NCBI RefSeq assembly: GCF_000717715.1
Contig: NZ_JOAI01000051.1
Coordinates: 1 to 64,000 of the forward strand
DNA length: 64,000 nucleotides
Source: Streptomyces sp. NRRL B-24484
Lineage (GTDB): Bacteria; Actinomycetota; Actinomycetes; Streptomycetales; Streptomycetaceae
Reading direction: 5' to 3'
Each line of letters begins with the position of its first letter. Position 1 is the first letter of the stretch. The notes under the pieces were generated by a model. That model worked only from the letters and a program-made list of their open reading frames with translations, was not told where the DNA came from and did no database searches. The translations under genes and the position numbers were made by a program. Of this stretch, positions 34,149 through 43,305 are shown in pieces.

Positions 34149-34859
34149 GTGACGGATCTGGCTGAGGCGGCCGTGGACGCCGGTTTCGAGCTGCCCGAGT
34201 CCTGGCAGGACGTGCTCGCGGACGAGGTCGGCAAGCCGTACTTCGCCCAGCTGGCCGCCTTCGTGGCCGGCGAGCGCGCCGAGCACCAGGTCTTCCCGCC
34301 GAGCGGGCAGGAGTTCTCGGCGCTGGAGGCGACCCCCTACGACAAGGTCCGGGTGCTGGTTCTCGGTCAGGACCCGTACCACGACGACGGCCAGGCCCAC
34401 GGCATGAGCTTCTCCGTCCTGCCGGGCACCAAGACCCCGCCGTCGCTGCGCAACATCTTCAAGGAGCTGGACGCCGACCTCGGCATCCCCGCCCCCGACA
34501 ACGGGTACCTGATGCACTGGGCCGAGCAGGGCGTCCTGCTGCTCAACGCGGTGCTGACGGTGCGTGCGCACGAGGCCAACTCGCACAAGGCCAAGGGCTG
34601 GGAGAAGTTCACCGACGCGGTGATCAAGGCCGTCAGCGAGCGCGAGGAGCCCTGCGTCTTCGTGCTGTGGGGCAACTACGCGAAGAAGAAGCTGCCGCTG
34701 ATCGACACCACCCGCCACGTCGTCGTGCAGGGCGCCCACCCGTCGCCGCTGTCCGCGAAGCTCTTCTTCGGCAGCAAGCCGTTCTCCCAGATCGACGCGG
34801 CCCTGGAGGGCTTCGGCGCCGAGGCGATCGACTGGAAGATCCCGAACCTGAACGACTGA
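34149..34859 (+). CDS. ung: Uracil-DNA glycosylase (family 1)
   Basis: A 236-residue enzyme that removes uracil from DNA to start base-excision repair. The catalytic water-activating loop is GQDPYH with D75; FSV and the minor-groove loop HPSPLS follow, and LLLNAVLTVRAHEANSHKAKGW (split here) matches the family. Length is normal. The start is the GTG after GGGAGG. Streptomyces often carry two ung genes; the copy number here is not visible. It is convergent with the CoA transferase operon and separated from it by a terminator hairpin. Confidence 0.95.
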   Translation: MTDLAEAAVDAGFELPESWQDVLADEVGKPYFAQLAAFVAGERAEHQVFPPSGQEFSALEATPYDKVRVLVLGQDPYHDDGQAHGMSFSVLPGTKTPPSLRNIFKELDADLGIPAPDNGYLMHWAEQGVLLLNAVLTVRAHEANSHKAKGWEKFTDAVIKAVSEREEPCVFVLWGNYAKKKLPLIDTTRHVVVQGAHPSPLSAKLFFGSKPFSQIDAALEGFGAEAIDWKIPNLND

Positions 34860-34893
34860 CCGACCGGCTGAACGACCGACCGGGGTACGGGAC

Positions 34894-34931
34894 GGCCGGC
34901 CGCGCGCTGTGAGGGCAGCGAGCGGCCGGCC
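34894..34931. terminator. Terminator between ung and the CoA transferase operon
   Basis: GGCCGGCCGC (34894-34903) pairs with GCGGCCGGCC (34922-34931). An inner CGCTG/CAGCG pairing extends the structure. It lies between convergent genes. Confidence 0.6.
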
Positions 34932-34950
34932 TTCCGCGTCTTCGGGAGGC

Positions 34951-35805
34951 TCAGGCCGGGACGGCCGGGACGGCGGGGGCGTCGGCCGGGGTGCCGGAGT
35001 CGGAGAGGGCGTTGGCGTCGGTCGGGGCGTCGGCCGATAGCCCGGGGGAGAGGCGCAGCGGGGGTTCGGTGGCGGCGCGGACCTCCTCGACCGTGCGGCC
35101 GGGAGCCACCTCCACGAGCACGAGGCCGTCCGGGGTGACGTCGAGCACGGCGAGGTCGGTGACGATCCGGTGCACCACGCCCCGCCCGGTGGCCGGGAGC
35201 GACAGCTCGTCGACGATCTTCGGTGAGCCGTCCTTGGCGGTGTGCTCCATCACCACGATCAGTCGGCGCGCACCGTGGACGAGGTCCATGGCCCCGCCCA
35301 TGCCCTTGACCATCTTGCCGGGGATCATCCAGTTCGCCAGGTCGCCCGAGGCGGACACCTGCATCGCACCGAGCACGGACACGTCGATCCGGCCCGCCCG
35401 GATCATGCCGAACGAGAAGGCCGAGTCGAAGTAGGAGGCGCCGGCCTCCACCGTCACCGTCTCCTTGCCCGCGTTGATCAGGTCGGGGTGCTCGGTGCCC
35501 GCCTGCGGGTACGGGCCCACGCCGAGGATCCCGTTCTCCGAGTGCAGGACGACGTGCACACCGGGAGGCAGGTGATTGGGGATCAGGGTCGGCAGGCCGA
35601 TCCCGAGGTTCACGTACTGGCCGTCGCGCAGTTCCCGGGCGGCCCGGGCCGCCAGCACGTCCCGGGGGTCGGGTCCGGCCGCGGGAGCGAGCAGTGCCGC
35701 GTCCGCGGACGTGGACGTGGACGTGGACCGGTTCGGGGCCGGGGGCTGCGGCGGGAGCGGCGGCAGCGGCGGGGTCTGCCGGGGCAGGTCGTGCGGAGCG
35801 GGCAT
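34951..35805 (-). CDS. 3-oxoacid CoA-transferase subunit B
   Basis: A 284-residue beta subunit of a type I CoA transferase, which moves CoA from succinyl-CoA or acetyl-CoA to a 3-oxoacid. The catalytic Glu is in [12 protein letters not shown], and [20 protein letters not shown] and [20 protein letters not shown] are family stretches. It has an N-terminal Pro/Ser/Thr extension of about 40 residues and a disordered C-terminal tail, both unusual for the family. The ATG is 2 bp after the subunit A stop, so the two are coupled. Substrate may be acetoacetate, 3-oxoadipate or another acid; no aromatic-catabolism genes are adjacent to favour the PcaIJ reading. Confidence 0.87.
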   Translation of the reverse strand: MPAPHDLPRQTPPLPPLPPQPPAPNRSTSTSTSADAALLAPAAGPDPRDVLAARAARELRDGQYVNLGIGLPTLIPNHLPPGVHVVLHSENGILGVGPYPQAGTEHPDLINAGKETVTVEAGASYFDSAFSFGMIRAGRIDVSVLGAMQVSASGDLANWMIPGKMVKGMGGAMDLVHGARRLIVVMEHTAKDGSPKIVDELSLPATGRGVVHRIVTDLAVLDVTPDGLVLVEVAPGRTVEEVRAATEPPLRLSPGLSADAPTDANALSDSGTPADAPAVPAVPA

Positions 35806-35807
35806 GG

Positions 35808-36569
35808 TCAGGCCTCCTGGGCGCTCGGGCGGACGGTGCGGCGCTCGATGCGGCGGTCCGCGGGATCGGCGGCGACGACCCGGTCGACGTAGACACCGGG
35901 CAGGTGCACGGCGTCCGGCGGGAGCTCGCCCGGTTCGACGATCAGATCGGCCTCGACCACCGTGACCCGTCCGGCGGTGGCGCACAGCGGATTGAAGTTG
36001 CGGGCGGCCGCGTGGAAGACGCAGTTGCCGTGACGGTCGGCGACCTCGGCCCGGACCAGCGCGAAGTCCGCCGTGATGGCCTCCTCCAGCAGGTAGCGCC
36101 GCCCCGCGAACTCGCGGACCTCCTTCGCGGGCGAGGCGAGCGCCACCGAACCGTCGACGGCGTACCGCCAGGGCAGACCCCCCTCCTCGACCTGGGTGCC
36201 CACGCCCGCCGGCGTGTAGAAGGCGGGAATGCCGGCGCCCCCGGCGCGCAACCGCTCGGCCAGCGTGCCCTGCGGGGTCAGCTCGACCTCCAACTCGCCG
36301 CTCAGGTACTGCCGAGCGAACTCCTTGTTCTCGCCGACGTACGAGGACGTCATCCGGGCGATCCGGCCCGCGCGCAGCAGCAGGCCGAGGCCCCAGTCGT
36401 CGACGCCGCAGTTGTTGGAGACGACGCGCAGCCCGGAGGTGCCCGCCGCCGCGAGCGCGCCCAGCAGCGTGCTCGGGATGCCGCAGAGGCCGAACCCGCC
36501 GACCGCGAGGGTCGCTCCGTCCGGGATGTCCTCGACGGCGCGGTCGGGGGAGTCAAGGACCTTGTCCAA
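35808..36569 (-). CDS. 3-oxoacid CoA-transferase subunit A
   Basis: A 253-residue alpha subunit partnering the subunit B just downstream. The family motif [16 protein letters not shown] is present near residue 24, followed by [16 protein letters not shown] and [17 protein letters not shown]. The start codon appears to be TTG at 36569, six bases after GAGGTG; no better in-frame start is visible. The pair diverges from an ABC importer operon across 417 bp. This suggests, but does not prove, that the imported compound is degraded through a CoA ester. Confidence 0.87.
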   Translation of the reverse strand: MDKVLDSPDRAVEDIPDGATLAVGGFGLCGIPSTLLGALAAAGTSGLRVVSNNCGVDDWGLGLLLRAGRIARMTSSYVGENKEFARQYLSGELEVELTPQGTLAERLRAGGAGIPAFYTPAGVGTQVEEGGLPWRYAVDGSVALASPAKEVREFAGRRYLLEEAITADFALVRAEVADRHGNCVFHAAARNFNPLCATAGRVTVVEADLIVEPGELPPDAVHLPGVYVDRVVAADPADRRIERRTVRPSAQEA

Positions 36570-36986
36570 GGGGTCACCTCACTGAGGGCGGGGGCGTGGG
36601 AGCTGCGGCCCGACGGCCCGACGGCCCGACGGCCCGACGGCCCGACGGCCCGACGGTCCAACGGCCGTGCAGGCGTGGGGCCGTGCGGCCGGGGCGGTCG
36701 GCTGCGAGCCGTTCCTCGGGCCGTTGTGTGCTTCCGGCCGGCGTCGGGCCTGGTCGGGCCACTCCACCCTCGTTGCGGGAGGCGGCCGGAGCCATGGCGG
36801 TACCCGACATCCGGTGCGCTCCGCCCATGGCGCCGCGCCACACGGGTCGCCCTCCGGCGCACCGACATGGCTGAGGGCCACACAGCGGGCGCGGTCGGTG
36901 CGTCGTCCGGCCATATGTCCTCGGCCCGGTCGCGCTCCTACGGTTCCGGCATCCACCCCCGCAGCGATCCCCAGGAGCCGGCCGCC
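36570..36986. promoter_or_regulatory. Divergent region between CoA transferase and importer operons
   Basis: No gene is seen. It holds six perfect copies of an 8-bp tandem repeat (36607-36654), listed separately. TACGGT at 36939-36944 is a candidate -10 for the importer operon, 43 bp before the ATG, with CCAGGAG at 36971-36977 as ribosome site. No operator with a known consensus was recognised. Confidence 0.45.
36607..36654. repeat. 8-bp tandem repeat, six perfect copies
   Basis: GGCCCGAC is repeated six times without change, followed by a degenerate copy (GGTCCAAC). It is close to the start of the CoA transferase operon. Short perfect arrays of this kind can change copy number by slippage. 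Confidence 0.9.
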
Positions 36987-38324
36987 ATGCGCAACACAGG
37001 AGTTCCCCGCGTCAGATCCACCGGTGCGGCCCCGGCCGTGTCCACGCCTGCGTCCCCGACCGCGTCCACGATCGCGTCTGGCCCGGGTGTCGCCGGGACC
37101 GGAGCCTCGCGCCGCATCGGGCGCCGGATCGCCGTCCTGGCGGCCTGCAGTGTGCTGGCGGTCGGGTGCGCCAAGGCCGGGACGGCGGGGACGGACGCCG
37201 CGGGTGCGAGCGGTGGGGCGTCGAGCCCGGTCAAGGTCGGCCTGCTCTACTCCAAGACGGGCCCGCTCGCCGCGTACGGCAAGCAGTACCTGGAGGGCTT
37301 CAAGGCGGGCCTCGACTACGCGACCAAGGGCACCGGCGCGGTGGACGGGCACCCGATCGAGTTCGTCGAGCAGGACGACGCCGGCGATCCCGCCAAGGCC
37401 GTGTCGGGCGCCAAGGAACTGATCGGCAAGGGCTACAAGATCCTCGCCGGCTCCACCGCCTCCGGCGTGGCCCTGCAGGTGGCGCCGTTCGCAGCGCAGA
37501 ACAAGGTGCTCTTCATCAGCGGCCCGGCCGCCGCCGACAAGGTCACCGCGCTCAACAAGTACACCTTCCGCTCCGGCCGCCAGTCCTACCAGGACACCCT
37601 GACCGCGGCCTCGTTCGTGGGCGACGCCAAGGGCAAGAAGGTGACGGTACTCGCACAGGACAGCGCCTTCGGGCAGGCCAACGTGGCCGCCGTCAAGGCC
37701 GTGCTCGGCAAGGAGGGCGCCACGGTCGACGCCGTCCTCGCACCGCCCAGCGCGACCGACCTGACGCCGTTCGCCACCCAGGCCAAGGCCGCCAAGCCCG
37801 ACCTGCTGTACGTGGCCTGGGCCGGCGAGACCGCCTCCGCCCTGTGGACCTCGCTCAACCAGCAGGACGTCTTCTCCGCCACCCGCGTGGTCACCGGCCT
37901 CGACCTCGCCGCCTCGTACCCCCTCTTCGGTCCGGCGGGAGAGAAGATCTCCTTCCTGAACCACTACTTCGGCGGCGCGGCCGGGACGGACGTCGAGAAG
38001 GCGATGACCGAGGCCGTCGCCAAGGGCGGCAGCAAGCCGGACATCTTCACCCCCGACGGTTTCACCGCCGCCCAGATGGTGGTGCACGCCCTTGAGGCCA
38101 ACAAGGGTTCCGCCGATGACACCGCAGCCCTGGTGAAGTCGCTGGAGGGCTGGAGCTTCGACGGTGTGAAGGGGCACCTCACCGTCCGTGCCGAGGACCA
38201 CGCCCTGCTGCAGCCGATGTTCCAGGTGCGCCTGACCGGCACCGGTGCCGCCGCCAAGCCCACCGTGGAGAAGGTGCTCCCCGCCGAGCAGGTCGCCCCG
38301 CCCGTCCTCGCCATGGTGGGCTGA
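36987..38324 (+). CDS. ABC importer substrate-binding lipoprotein (LivK-type)
   Basis: A 445-residue periplasmic-binding-type lipoprotein of the branched-chain amino acid/amide family. The signal peptide is long (residues 1-60) with a lipobox at C61. The type I fold starts with VKVGLLYSKTGPLAAYGKQY and continues with GAKELIGKGYKILAGSTAS and KVTVLAQDSAFGQANVAAV. A likely ligand-loop segment is IDYTFRSGR-like (NKYTFRSGRQSYQD). The ligand is unknown. The ATG at 36987 has an AGGAG site; an in-frame ATG 26 codons upstream is possible. It is the first gene of an importer operon. Confidence 0.88.
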   Translation: MRNTGVPRVRSTGAAPAVSTPASPTASTIASGPGVAGTGASRRIGRRIAVLAACSVLAVGCAKAGTAGTDAAGASGGASSPVKVGLLYSKTGPLAAYGKQYLEGFKAGLDYATKGTGAVDGHPIEFVEQDDAGDPAKAVSGAKELIGKGYKILAGSTASGVALQVAPFAAQNKVLFISGPAAADKVTALNKYTFRSGRQSYQDTLTAASFVGDAKGKKVTVLAQDSAFGQANVAAVKAVLGKEGATVDAVLAPPSATDLTPFATQAKAAKPDLLYVAWAGETASALWTSLNQQDVFSATRVVTGLDLAASYPLFGPAGEKISFLNHYFGGAAGTDVEKAMTEAVAKGGSKPDIFTPDGFTAAQMVVHALEANKGSADDTAALVKSLEGWSFDGVKGHLTVRAEDHALLQPMFQVRLTGTGAAAKPTVEKVLPAEQVAPPVLAMVG

Positions 38325-38326
38325 CC

Positions 38327-39271
38327 GTGAGGCAGCCATCCGCGGCGGGACCCGGCCCGCGGCAGCCCGCTGCTGCCGGACCGGCCGGCCCCACCGGTGA
38401 GGCCCGCGGGGCCGGACCGGGCGGGGTTCCCGGGCCAGCCGACGTTCCCGGTACGGCCGGGGCTCCCGGTGAGGTCGGCGCCCGCCGACCCGTGGGCGGG
38501 AGTGCGGCTGCCGTGCGGACCCGCGAGCCGGTGCTCCGACTGACGGGGCTCGGCTGGTCGGTCCGCGGGGTGCCGATCGTCGAGGACGTGTCCTTCGCCG
38601 TGGGGGAGGGCGAGTTCGTCGCCTTCATCGGACCCAACGGTGCCGGGAAGACCTCCCTCTTCAACCTGATCTCCGGGATCTACCCGGCGAGCCACGGCAC
38701 GCTGGAGCTGGACGGGGCGGACATCACGGCCCAGCCCGTGCACGCACGGGCCCGGCGCGGGATCGGACGGACATTCCAGACCTCCTCGCTGTGGGGTGGG
38801 ACGACGGTCGCCGAGCACGTCCGGCTGGCCGCGCAGGCCGCGGCCGGCCCGGCCGCCTCGTACCGGTTCTGGAGCCGGGCCGACCGGTACTCGGCAGAGG
38901 TCGCCGAGACCCTGGAGCGGACCGACCTCGCGCACCGGGCCGACACCCTGGCGAACGCCCTCTCGCACGGTGAGAAGCGCAAGCTCGAACTGGCCGTGCT
39001 GCTGGTCGCCGAGCCCCGGCTGATCCTGCTCGACGAACCGATGGCCGGCGTCAGTGCGGAGGAGGTGCCCGCGCTCACCGAACTGATCCGCTCGGTGCAC
39101 CGGGAGTCGGGCCGGACGGTGCTGATGGTGGAACACCACATGGACGTCCTGCTCGGCCTCGCCGACCGGCTCGCCGTGATGCACCACGGCTCACTTCTGG
39201 CATTGGACACGCCTGCCGTCGTGATGGCGGACGCCACCGTGCAGCAGGCCTACCTGGGTGAGGCGCTGTGA
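38327..39271 (+). CDS. ABC importer ATPase, LivG-type
   Basis: A 314-residue ATPase. Walker A is GPNGAGKTS (about 102-110), the signature ALSHGEKRKLELA, and Walker B RLILLDEPMAGVS. The C-terminal tail VQQAYLGEAL is typical of LivG/UrtD proteins. The first 65 residues are Gly/Pro/Ala-rich and unlike the family; a GTG at 38513 behind GGGAG could be the true start, giving a normal length of 252. It follows the binding-protein gene by 2 bp. Confidence 0.88.
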   Translation: MRQPSAAGPGPRQPAAAGPAGPTGEARGAGPGGVPGPADVPGTAGAPGEVGARRPVGGSAAAVRTREPVLRLTGLGWSVRGVPIVEDVSFAVGEGEFVAFIGPNGAGKTSLFNLISGIYPASHGTLELDGADITAQPVHARARRGIGRTFQTSSLWGGTTVAEHVRLAAQAAAGPAASYRFWSRADRYSAEVAETLERTDLAHRADTLANALSHGEKRKLELAVLLVAEPRLILLDEPMAGVSAEEVPALTELIRSVHRESGRTVLMVEHHMDVLLGLADRLAVMHHGSLLALDTPAVVMADATVQQAYLGEAL

Positions 39272-40119
39272 CGGACGACTCCTCTCTGACACGGCATCGG
39301 GAAACGGCGGCGGACGGTCCGGCACCCGGCGCCGCAGCGCCGGAGCCGTTGCTCGCGTTGCGGGACCTGCGGGTGGTCATCGACGGTCTGCACATCCTGC
39401 ACGGCGTCGACCTCGACGTCGCACCCACGGGCGTGACCGCCCTGCTCGGCCGCAACGGTGCGGGCAAGACCACCACGGCCAAGGCGATCATGGGCCTGGT
39501 GCCGCGGACGGGGAACCTCCTCTTCGACGGAGTCGAACTGGCCGGCCTGCCGACGCACCTGGTGGTCCGCCAGGGCATCGGCTACGCGCCGGAGGACCGC
39601 GGCATCTTCGCCGGCCTCACCGTTGCCGAGAACCTCCGGCTGGCCGAGCGCGACGCCGATCCCGCCTACGACCTGGTGCACGAGCTCTTCCCCGAGCTGC
39701 GGAAGCGCGCCCGACAGGCTGCCGGAACGCTCTCCGGCGGCCAGCAGCAGATGGTGGCGATCGGCCGCACCCTGCTCAACCGCAACCGGCTGATCATCGC
39801 CGACGAGCCCACCAAGGGCCTGGCGCCGAAGATCGTCTCGGAGGTCGCCGAGGTGCTGGCCCGGGCGGCGGAACGGGTGCCGATCCTGCTGGTCGAGCAG
39901 AACCTCGCCCTGGTGCGGCGGCTGGCCGGCCGCTGCACCGTCCTGGCGGACGGCCGGACCGTCCACCGGGGCGACACCGCCGACCTGCTGGCCGACGAGG
40001 AGGCCTCCCGCCGACTGCTCGGTGTCGGCAGCAGGCGCGCTTCTGTCGCCGACGTGCAGTCCGGGGCCGGGGAACCGGCCCGTCCCGTCGAATCCGCTAC
40101 GGAGGTGACCTCCACATGA
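39268..40119 (+). CDS. ABC importer ATPase, LivF-type
   Basis: A 283-residue ATPase partnering the LivG-type protein. Walker A is GRNGAGKTT, the signature TLSGGQQQMVAIGR, and Walker B RLIIADEPTKGLAP, with LLVEQNLALV after it. GYAPEDRGIF is the usual LivF/UrtE segment. The GTG start overlaps the LivG stop by 4 bp (GTGA). The C-terminal tail after about 255 is variable. Confidence 0.92.
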   Translation: MTDDSSLTRHRETAADGPAPGAAAPEPLLALRDLRVVIDGLHILHGVDLDVAPTGVTALLGRNGAGKTTTAKAIMGLVPRTGNLLFDGVELAGLPTHLVVRQGIGYAPEDRGIFAGLTVAENLRLAERDADPAYDLVHELFPELRKRARQAAGTLSGGQQQMVAIGRTLLNRNRLIIADEPTKGLAPKIVSEVAEVLARAAERVPILLVEQNLALVRRLAGRCTVLADGRTVHRGDTADLLADEEASRRLLGVGSRRASVADVQSGAGEPARPVESATEVTST

Positions 40120-40982
40120 ACACCGTCGTCCTCCTCGTCTGTACGGGTCTGGGTCTGGGCGCTCTCTACTTCCTGGTGGCCTCCGGGCTGTCGCTGATCT
40201 TCGGTCTGATGGACGTGCTCAACTTCGCCCACGGAGCCCTGCTGTCCGTGGGTGCCTACGCCGCCTGGTGGGCCTCCGCCGAGGCGGGCGCGGGCTTCTG
40301 GCCGGCCGTGCTGTTCGGCACCGTGACGGGTACCGCTGCCTCCGTTCTGCTCGAACTGGTCGTGATCAGGCCCCTCTACAGCCGTCCGCGTGACCAGATC
40401 CTGGCCACCGTCGGCGTCGGCCTGGCCCTGCCCGCCCTGATCATGGGCATCTGGGGCGCCGACGCGCGTCCCTTCCAACCGCCGGCCGCGCTGGCCGGCA
40501 CCGTCTCCCTGCTGGGTGCGGTCGTTCCCGTCAACCGCTTCGTCCTGATGGGCGCCGCCCTCGTGGTGCTGGTGCTGCTGCGCCTCTTCCTGAGCCGTAC
40601 CCGGTACGGCCTCGTCGTCCGGGCCGGGGTCGAGGACCGCGCCATGGTCACGGCCCTCGGTATCGACGTGCGTCGCGCGTTCACCCTGGTCTTCGCCATC
40701 GGCGGAGCCGCCGCCGCACTCGGCGGCGCGCTCGCCGGCCTCTACTTCGGTTCGGTCAACCCCGGCCAGGGCACCGGTCTCCTGATCTTCGCCTTCGTCG
40801 TGGTCGTCATGGGCGGCATGGGCTCGGTCACCGGCGCCGCCGTCGCATCGGCCGCAGTGGGCCTGGTGCAGCAGTTCGCCAACTACTACACCGCTGCAGG
40901 GCTGGGCGATCTCTCCGTCGTCGTACTCCTCGCCGTACTGCTCCTCGTACGGCCCCGCGGACTCACCGGGAGGCTCGCGTGA
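40116..40982 (+). CDS. ABC importer permease, LivH-type
   Basis: A 288-residue permease with about eight membrane helices. Family motifs are LIFGLMDVLNFAHGALLSVGAY near residue 28 (split here), a permease loop with RAGVEDRAMVTALGIDVRRAF, and GLLIFAFVVVVMGGMGSVTGA. The ATG overlaps the LivF stop (ATGA). It forms the channel with the LivM-type subunit downstream. Confidence 0.92.
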   Translation: MNTVVLLVCTGLGLGALYFLVASGLSLIFGLMDVLNFAHGALLSVGAYAAWWASAEAGAGFWPAVLFGTVTGTAASVLLELVVIRPLYSRPRDQILATVGVGLALPALIMGIWGADARPFQPPAALAGTVSLLGAVVPVNRFVLMGAALVVLVLLRLFLSRTRYGLVVRAGVEDRAMVTALGIDVRRAFTLVFAIGGAAAALGGALAGLYFGSVNPGQGTGLLIFAFVVVVMGGMGSVTGAAVASAAVGLVQQFANYYTAAGLGDLSVVVLLAVLLLVRPRGLTGRLA

Positions 40983-42196
40983 CCGCCAACAACTCGATCA
41001 CGGGCACCGACGGCCCGACGGGCATCACATTCCTGCCGCCCGGCAGTTCTCCTGACGGAGATTCTGGAACAGCAGCAGGCGGGCGCACCATCCCTCGAAC
41101 AGGTGAATCATTCGGTGACGGCTCGACTACGCTCCGTCGAGCGCTACGCTGGTGGCCGATCGCCCTGCTGATCCTGTTCCTTGTCGCCCCATACAGTGCG
41201 CTCCCCGTTCCCGGGCTCCTCGACGGGCCGCTCGGCAGCCCCGGAAGCCTCCAACTGATCGCCCTGTGCCTGCTCTACGGGGCCCTCGCCACCGGCTACG
41301 ACCTGCTCCTCGGCCGGACGGGCCTGCTCTCCTTCGGCCACGCCCTCTACTTCGCTGCGGGTCTCTACTGCACCGACCTCGCCATGCTCGAACTCCGCCT
41401 CCCCCTTTTGCCGGCCGCCGCCGCCGGCATCGCCTGCGCCACGCTGCTCGCCCTGCTGCTGGGCGCCGTCAGCCTCAGGGTCACCGGCATCGGCTTCTCC
41501 ATGGTCACCCTCGCCTTCGCCCAGGCCGGGGCGATCCTCGTCCAGCGCAACCCCGGCGGTCTCACCGGCGGCGAGGAGGGGCGCGCCGCCCCGGCCGACC
41601 TCCTGCCGCCCTCGCTGGTCGGCATCGGCAACACCGCCAACCTCTACTGGATCGCGCTGGGGTACCTGGTCCTCACTCTCGCGATCGTCCACCGCACCGT
41701 CGGCTCGCCGATCGGCCGGGTCTGGGCCGGCATCAGGGAGAACGAGCGACGCGTCGAGGTCCTCGGTCTCCGGCCGTACGGCTACAAGCTGGTCGCGTTC
41801 GTCGTGGCCGGAGCCCTGGCCGGCGCCGGCGGAGTCGTCTACCTGCTGCTCACCGGCGGCGCGACCCCGCAGACCGCGAGCTCCGACGCCACCCTCGCCC
41901 TGCTGGTGATGGTCGTGCTCGGCGGATCCGGCACGCGCTGGGGGCCGCTGCTCGGCGGCGTCCTCTACACCTGGGCCGGCCACCGCCTCGGCGACCTCGC
42001 CAACTCGTCCGCCGTCGCCGACCTGCCCGCCGCGCTGCGCGTCCCGCTCTCCCAGCCGCTCTTCCTGCTCGGGGCCCTGTTCGTCGTGGTGGTCTACCTC
42101 CTGCCGGGCGGCCTGGCTAGACTGCCGGCCCGTCTGCGTGCCGCCCGTGCCGGCTCGGCGGTGCCTGCTCGAATCCGTGGAAATGAGGCAGCGTGA
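40979..42196 (+). CDS. ABC importer permease, LivM-type
   Basis: A 405-residue permease. Residues 1-50 are an extra disordered segment (Gly/Thr/Pro-rich). About ten membrane helices follow, with LLLGRTGLLSFGHALYFAAG, the coupling segment AGIRENERRVEVLGLRPYGYKL, and VMVVLGGSGTRWGPLLGG. The GTG overlaps the LivH stop by 4 bp. The end in turn overlaps the hydrolase start by 4 bp, so five consecutive genes are translationally linked. Confidence 0.92.
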   Translation: MTANNSITGTDGPTGITFLPPGSSPDGDSGTAAGGRTIPRTGESFGDGSTTLRRALRWWPIALLILFLVAPYSALPVPGLLDGPLGSPGSLQLIALCLLYGALATGYDLLLGRTGLLSFGHALYFAAGLYCTDLAMLELRLPLLPAAAAGIACATLLALLLGAVSLRVTGIGFSMVTLAFAQAGAILVQRNPGGLTGGEEGRAAPADLLPPSLVGIGNTANLYWIALGYLVLTLAIVHRTVGSPIGRVWAGIRENERRVEVLGLRPYGYKLVAFVVAGALAGAGGVVYLLLTGGATPQTASSDATLALLVMVVLGGSGTRWGPLLGGVLYTWAGHRLGDLANSSAVADLPAALRVPLSQPLFLLGALFVVVVYLLPGGLARLPARLRAARAGSAVPARIRGNEAA

Positions 42197-43098
42197 GCAT
42201 CTCCGGAGGACCCGTGCACGACGAACTGTCCGTCCCCGTGCCCGGTGGGGACCTGGCCGTCCTGCGCTGGCCGGCCCGGGTGCCGGACGCACCCACGGTG
42301 GTCGCCGTCCACGGCATCACCGCCAATGCCCTGGCCTGGGGCGAGATCGCCGACCGGCTGGCCGGTCGCGTCACCCTGGTCGCGCCCGACCTCCGCGGCC
42401 GGGCGGACAGCCGTGCGGTCGACGGCCCGTTCGGCCTCGCCCGCCACGCGGACGACGTGGCGGAGGTCGTCCGCACCCTCGGCCTCGGCCCCGTCCAGCT
42501 GGTGGGTCACTCGATGGGGGCGTGGGTCTGCGCCCTGACCGCCGTGCGCCACCCCGGGTCGGTGAGCCGGGTGCTGCTGGTCGACGGGGCCGTGAGCTTC
42601 CCGCTCCCGGCCGGGGTCCACGAGGACGACGCGCTGGCAGCCGTGCTCGGCCCCGCCCTCGCCCGGCTGTCCATGACCTTCCCGGACCGGCAGGCCTACC
42701 GGGAGTTCTGGCAGGCCCACCCCGCCTTCGGCGACGGCTGGTCCGCGCGCATGGACGCCTACACCCAGCGCGACCTGGTCGGCACGGAGCCCGAACTCCG
42801 CTCCTCCTGCGTCCCCGAGGCCATCCGGCAGGACGGCCGCGAGGTCCTGCTGGACAAGGAGGCCGCGGCCGCCGTCCACCAGCTGCCCTGCCCGGCCGAG
42901 CTGCTCTGGGCCGAACGCGGGCTGCTCGACGAGCCGCAGGGGCTCTACGACGCCGGCCGCCTCGGGGCGGCCGGCCTGGACGAGGGCCGTGTCCCGGCCA
43001 CTCCCGTCCCCGGCACCAACCACTACTCGATCATCGGCGGGGTGGACGGTGCCGATGCCGTGATCGACCGGCTGCTGCGCGGCGCCGCAGCCGGCTGA
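42193..43098 (+). CDS. Alpha/beta hydrolase coupled to the importer operon
   Basis: A 301-residue alpha/beta-hydrolase. The nucleophile elbow is GHSMG with S107, the oxyanion region VAVHGITANALAW, and the catalytic His lies in GTNHYSII near the end. Two starts are possible: the GTG at 42193 overlapping the LivM stop, or a GTG at 42214 directly behind GGAGGA. Linkage to an importer for organic or amino acids suggests that it cleaves an ester, lactone or amide brought in by that importer; the substrate is unknown. The divergent CoA transferase could act on its product. Confidence 0.85.
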   Translation: MSISGGPVHDELSVPVPGGDLAVLRWPARVPDAPTVVAVHGITANALAWGEIADRLAGRVTLVAPDLRGRADSRAVDGPFGLARHADDVAEVVRTLGLGPVQLVGHSMGAWVCALTAVRHPGSVSRVLLVDGAVSFPLPAGVHEDDALAAVLGPALARLSMTFPDRQAYREFWQAHPAFGDGWSARMDAYTQRDLVGTEPELRSSCVPEAIRQDGREVLLDKEAAAAVHQLPCPAELLWAERGLLDEPQGLYDAGRLGAAGLDEGRVPATPVPGTNHYSIIGGVDGADAVIDRLLRGAAAG

Positions 43099-43305
43099 CC
43101 GTCGCAGCCTGCTGACCGCTGAAGCAGGCCCACACGACGAGCCAGGACCGCACAACGAAGCAGGCCGACCCGCCGAAGCCGGTCGGTGGCCCGGAGCCGT
43201 CGGGGACGGCCCGGGCCCGCATCGGCCGGCACCGGCCCGCCAACCGGTCAGACTGATCGGCTGGTCGGCAATCGGCCGGCCGACCGGCCGAGGAGGCGGG
43301 CCGGA

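Noticed and set aside
34951..36569. PcaIJ (3-oxoadipate CoA transferase) as a firm name
   Set aside because: Sequence motifs fit type I CoA transferases in general; no other pca genes are near, so the substrate stays open.
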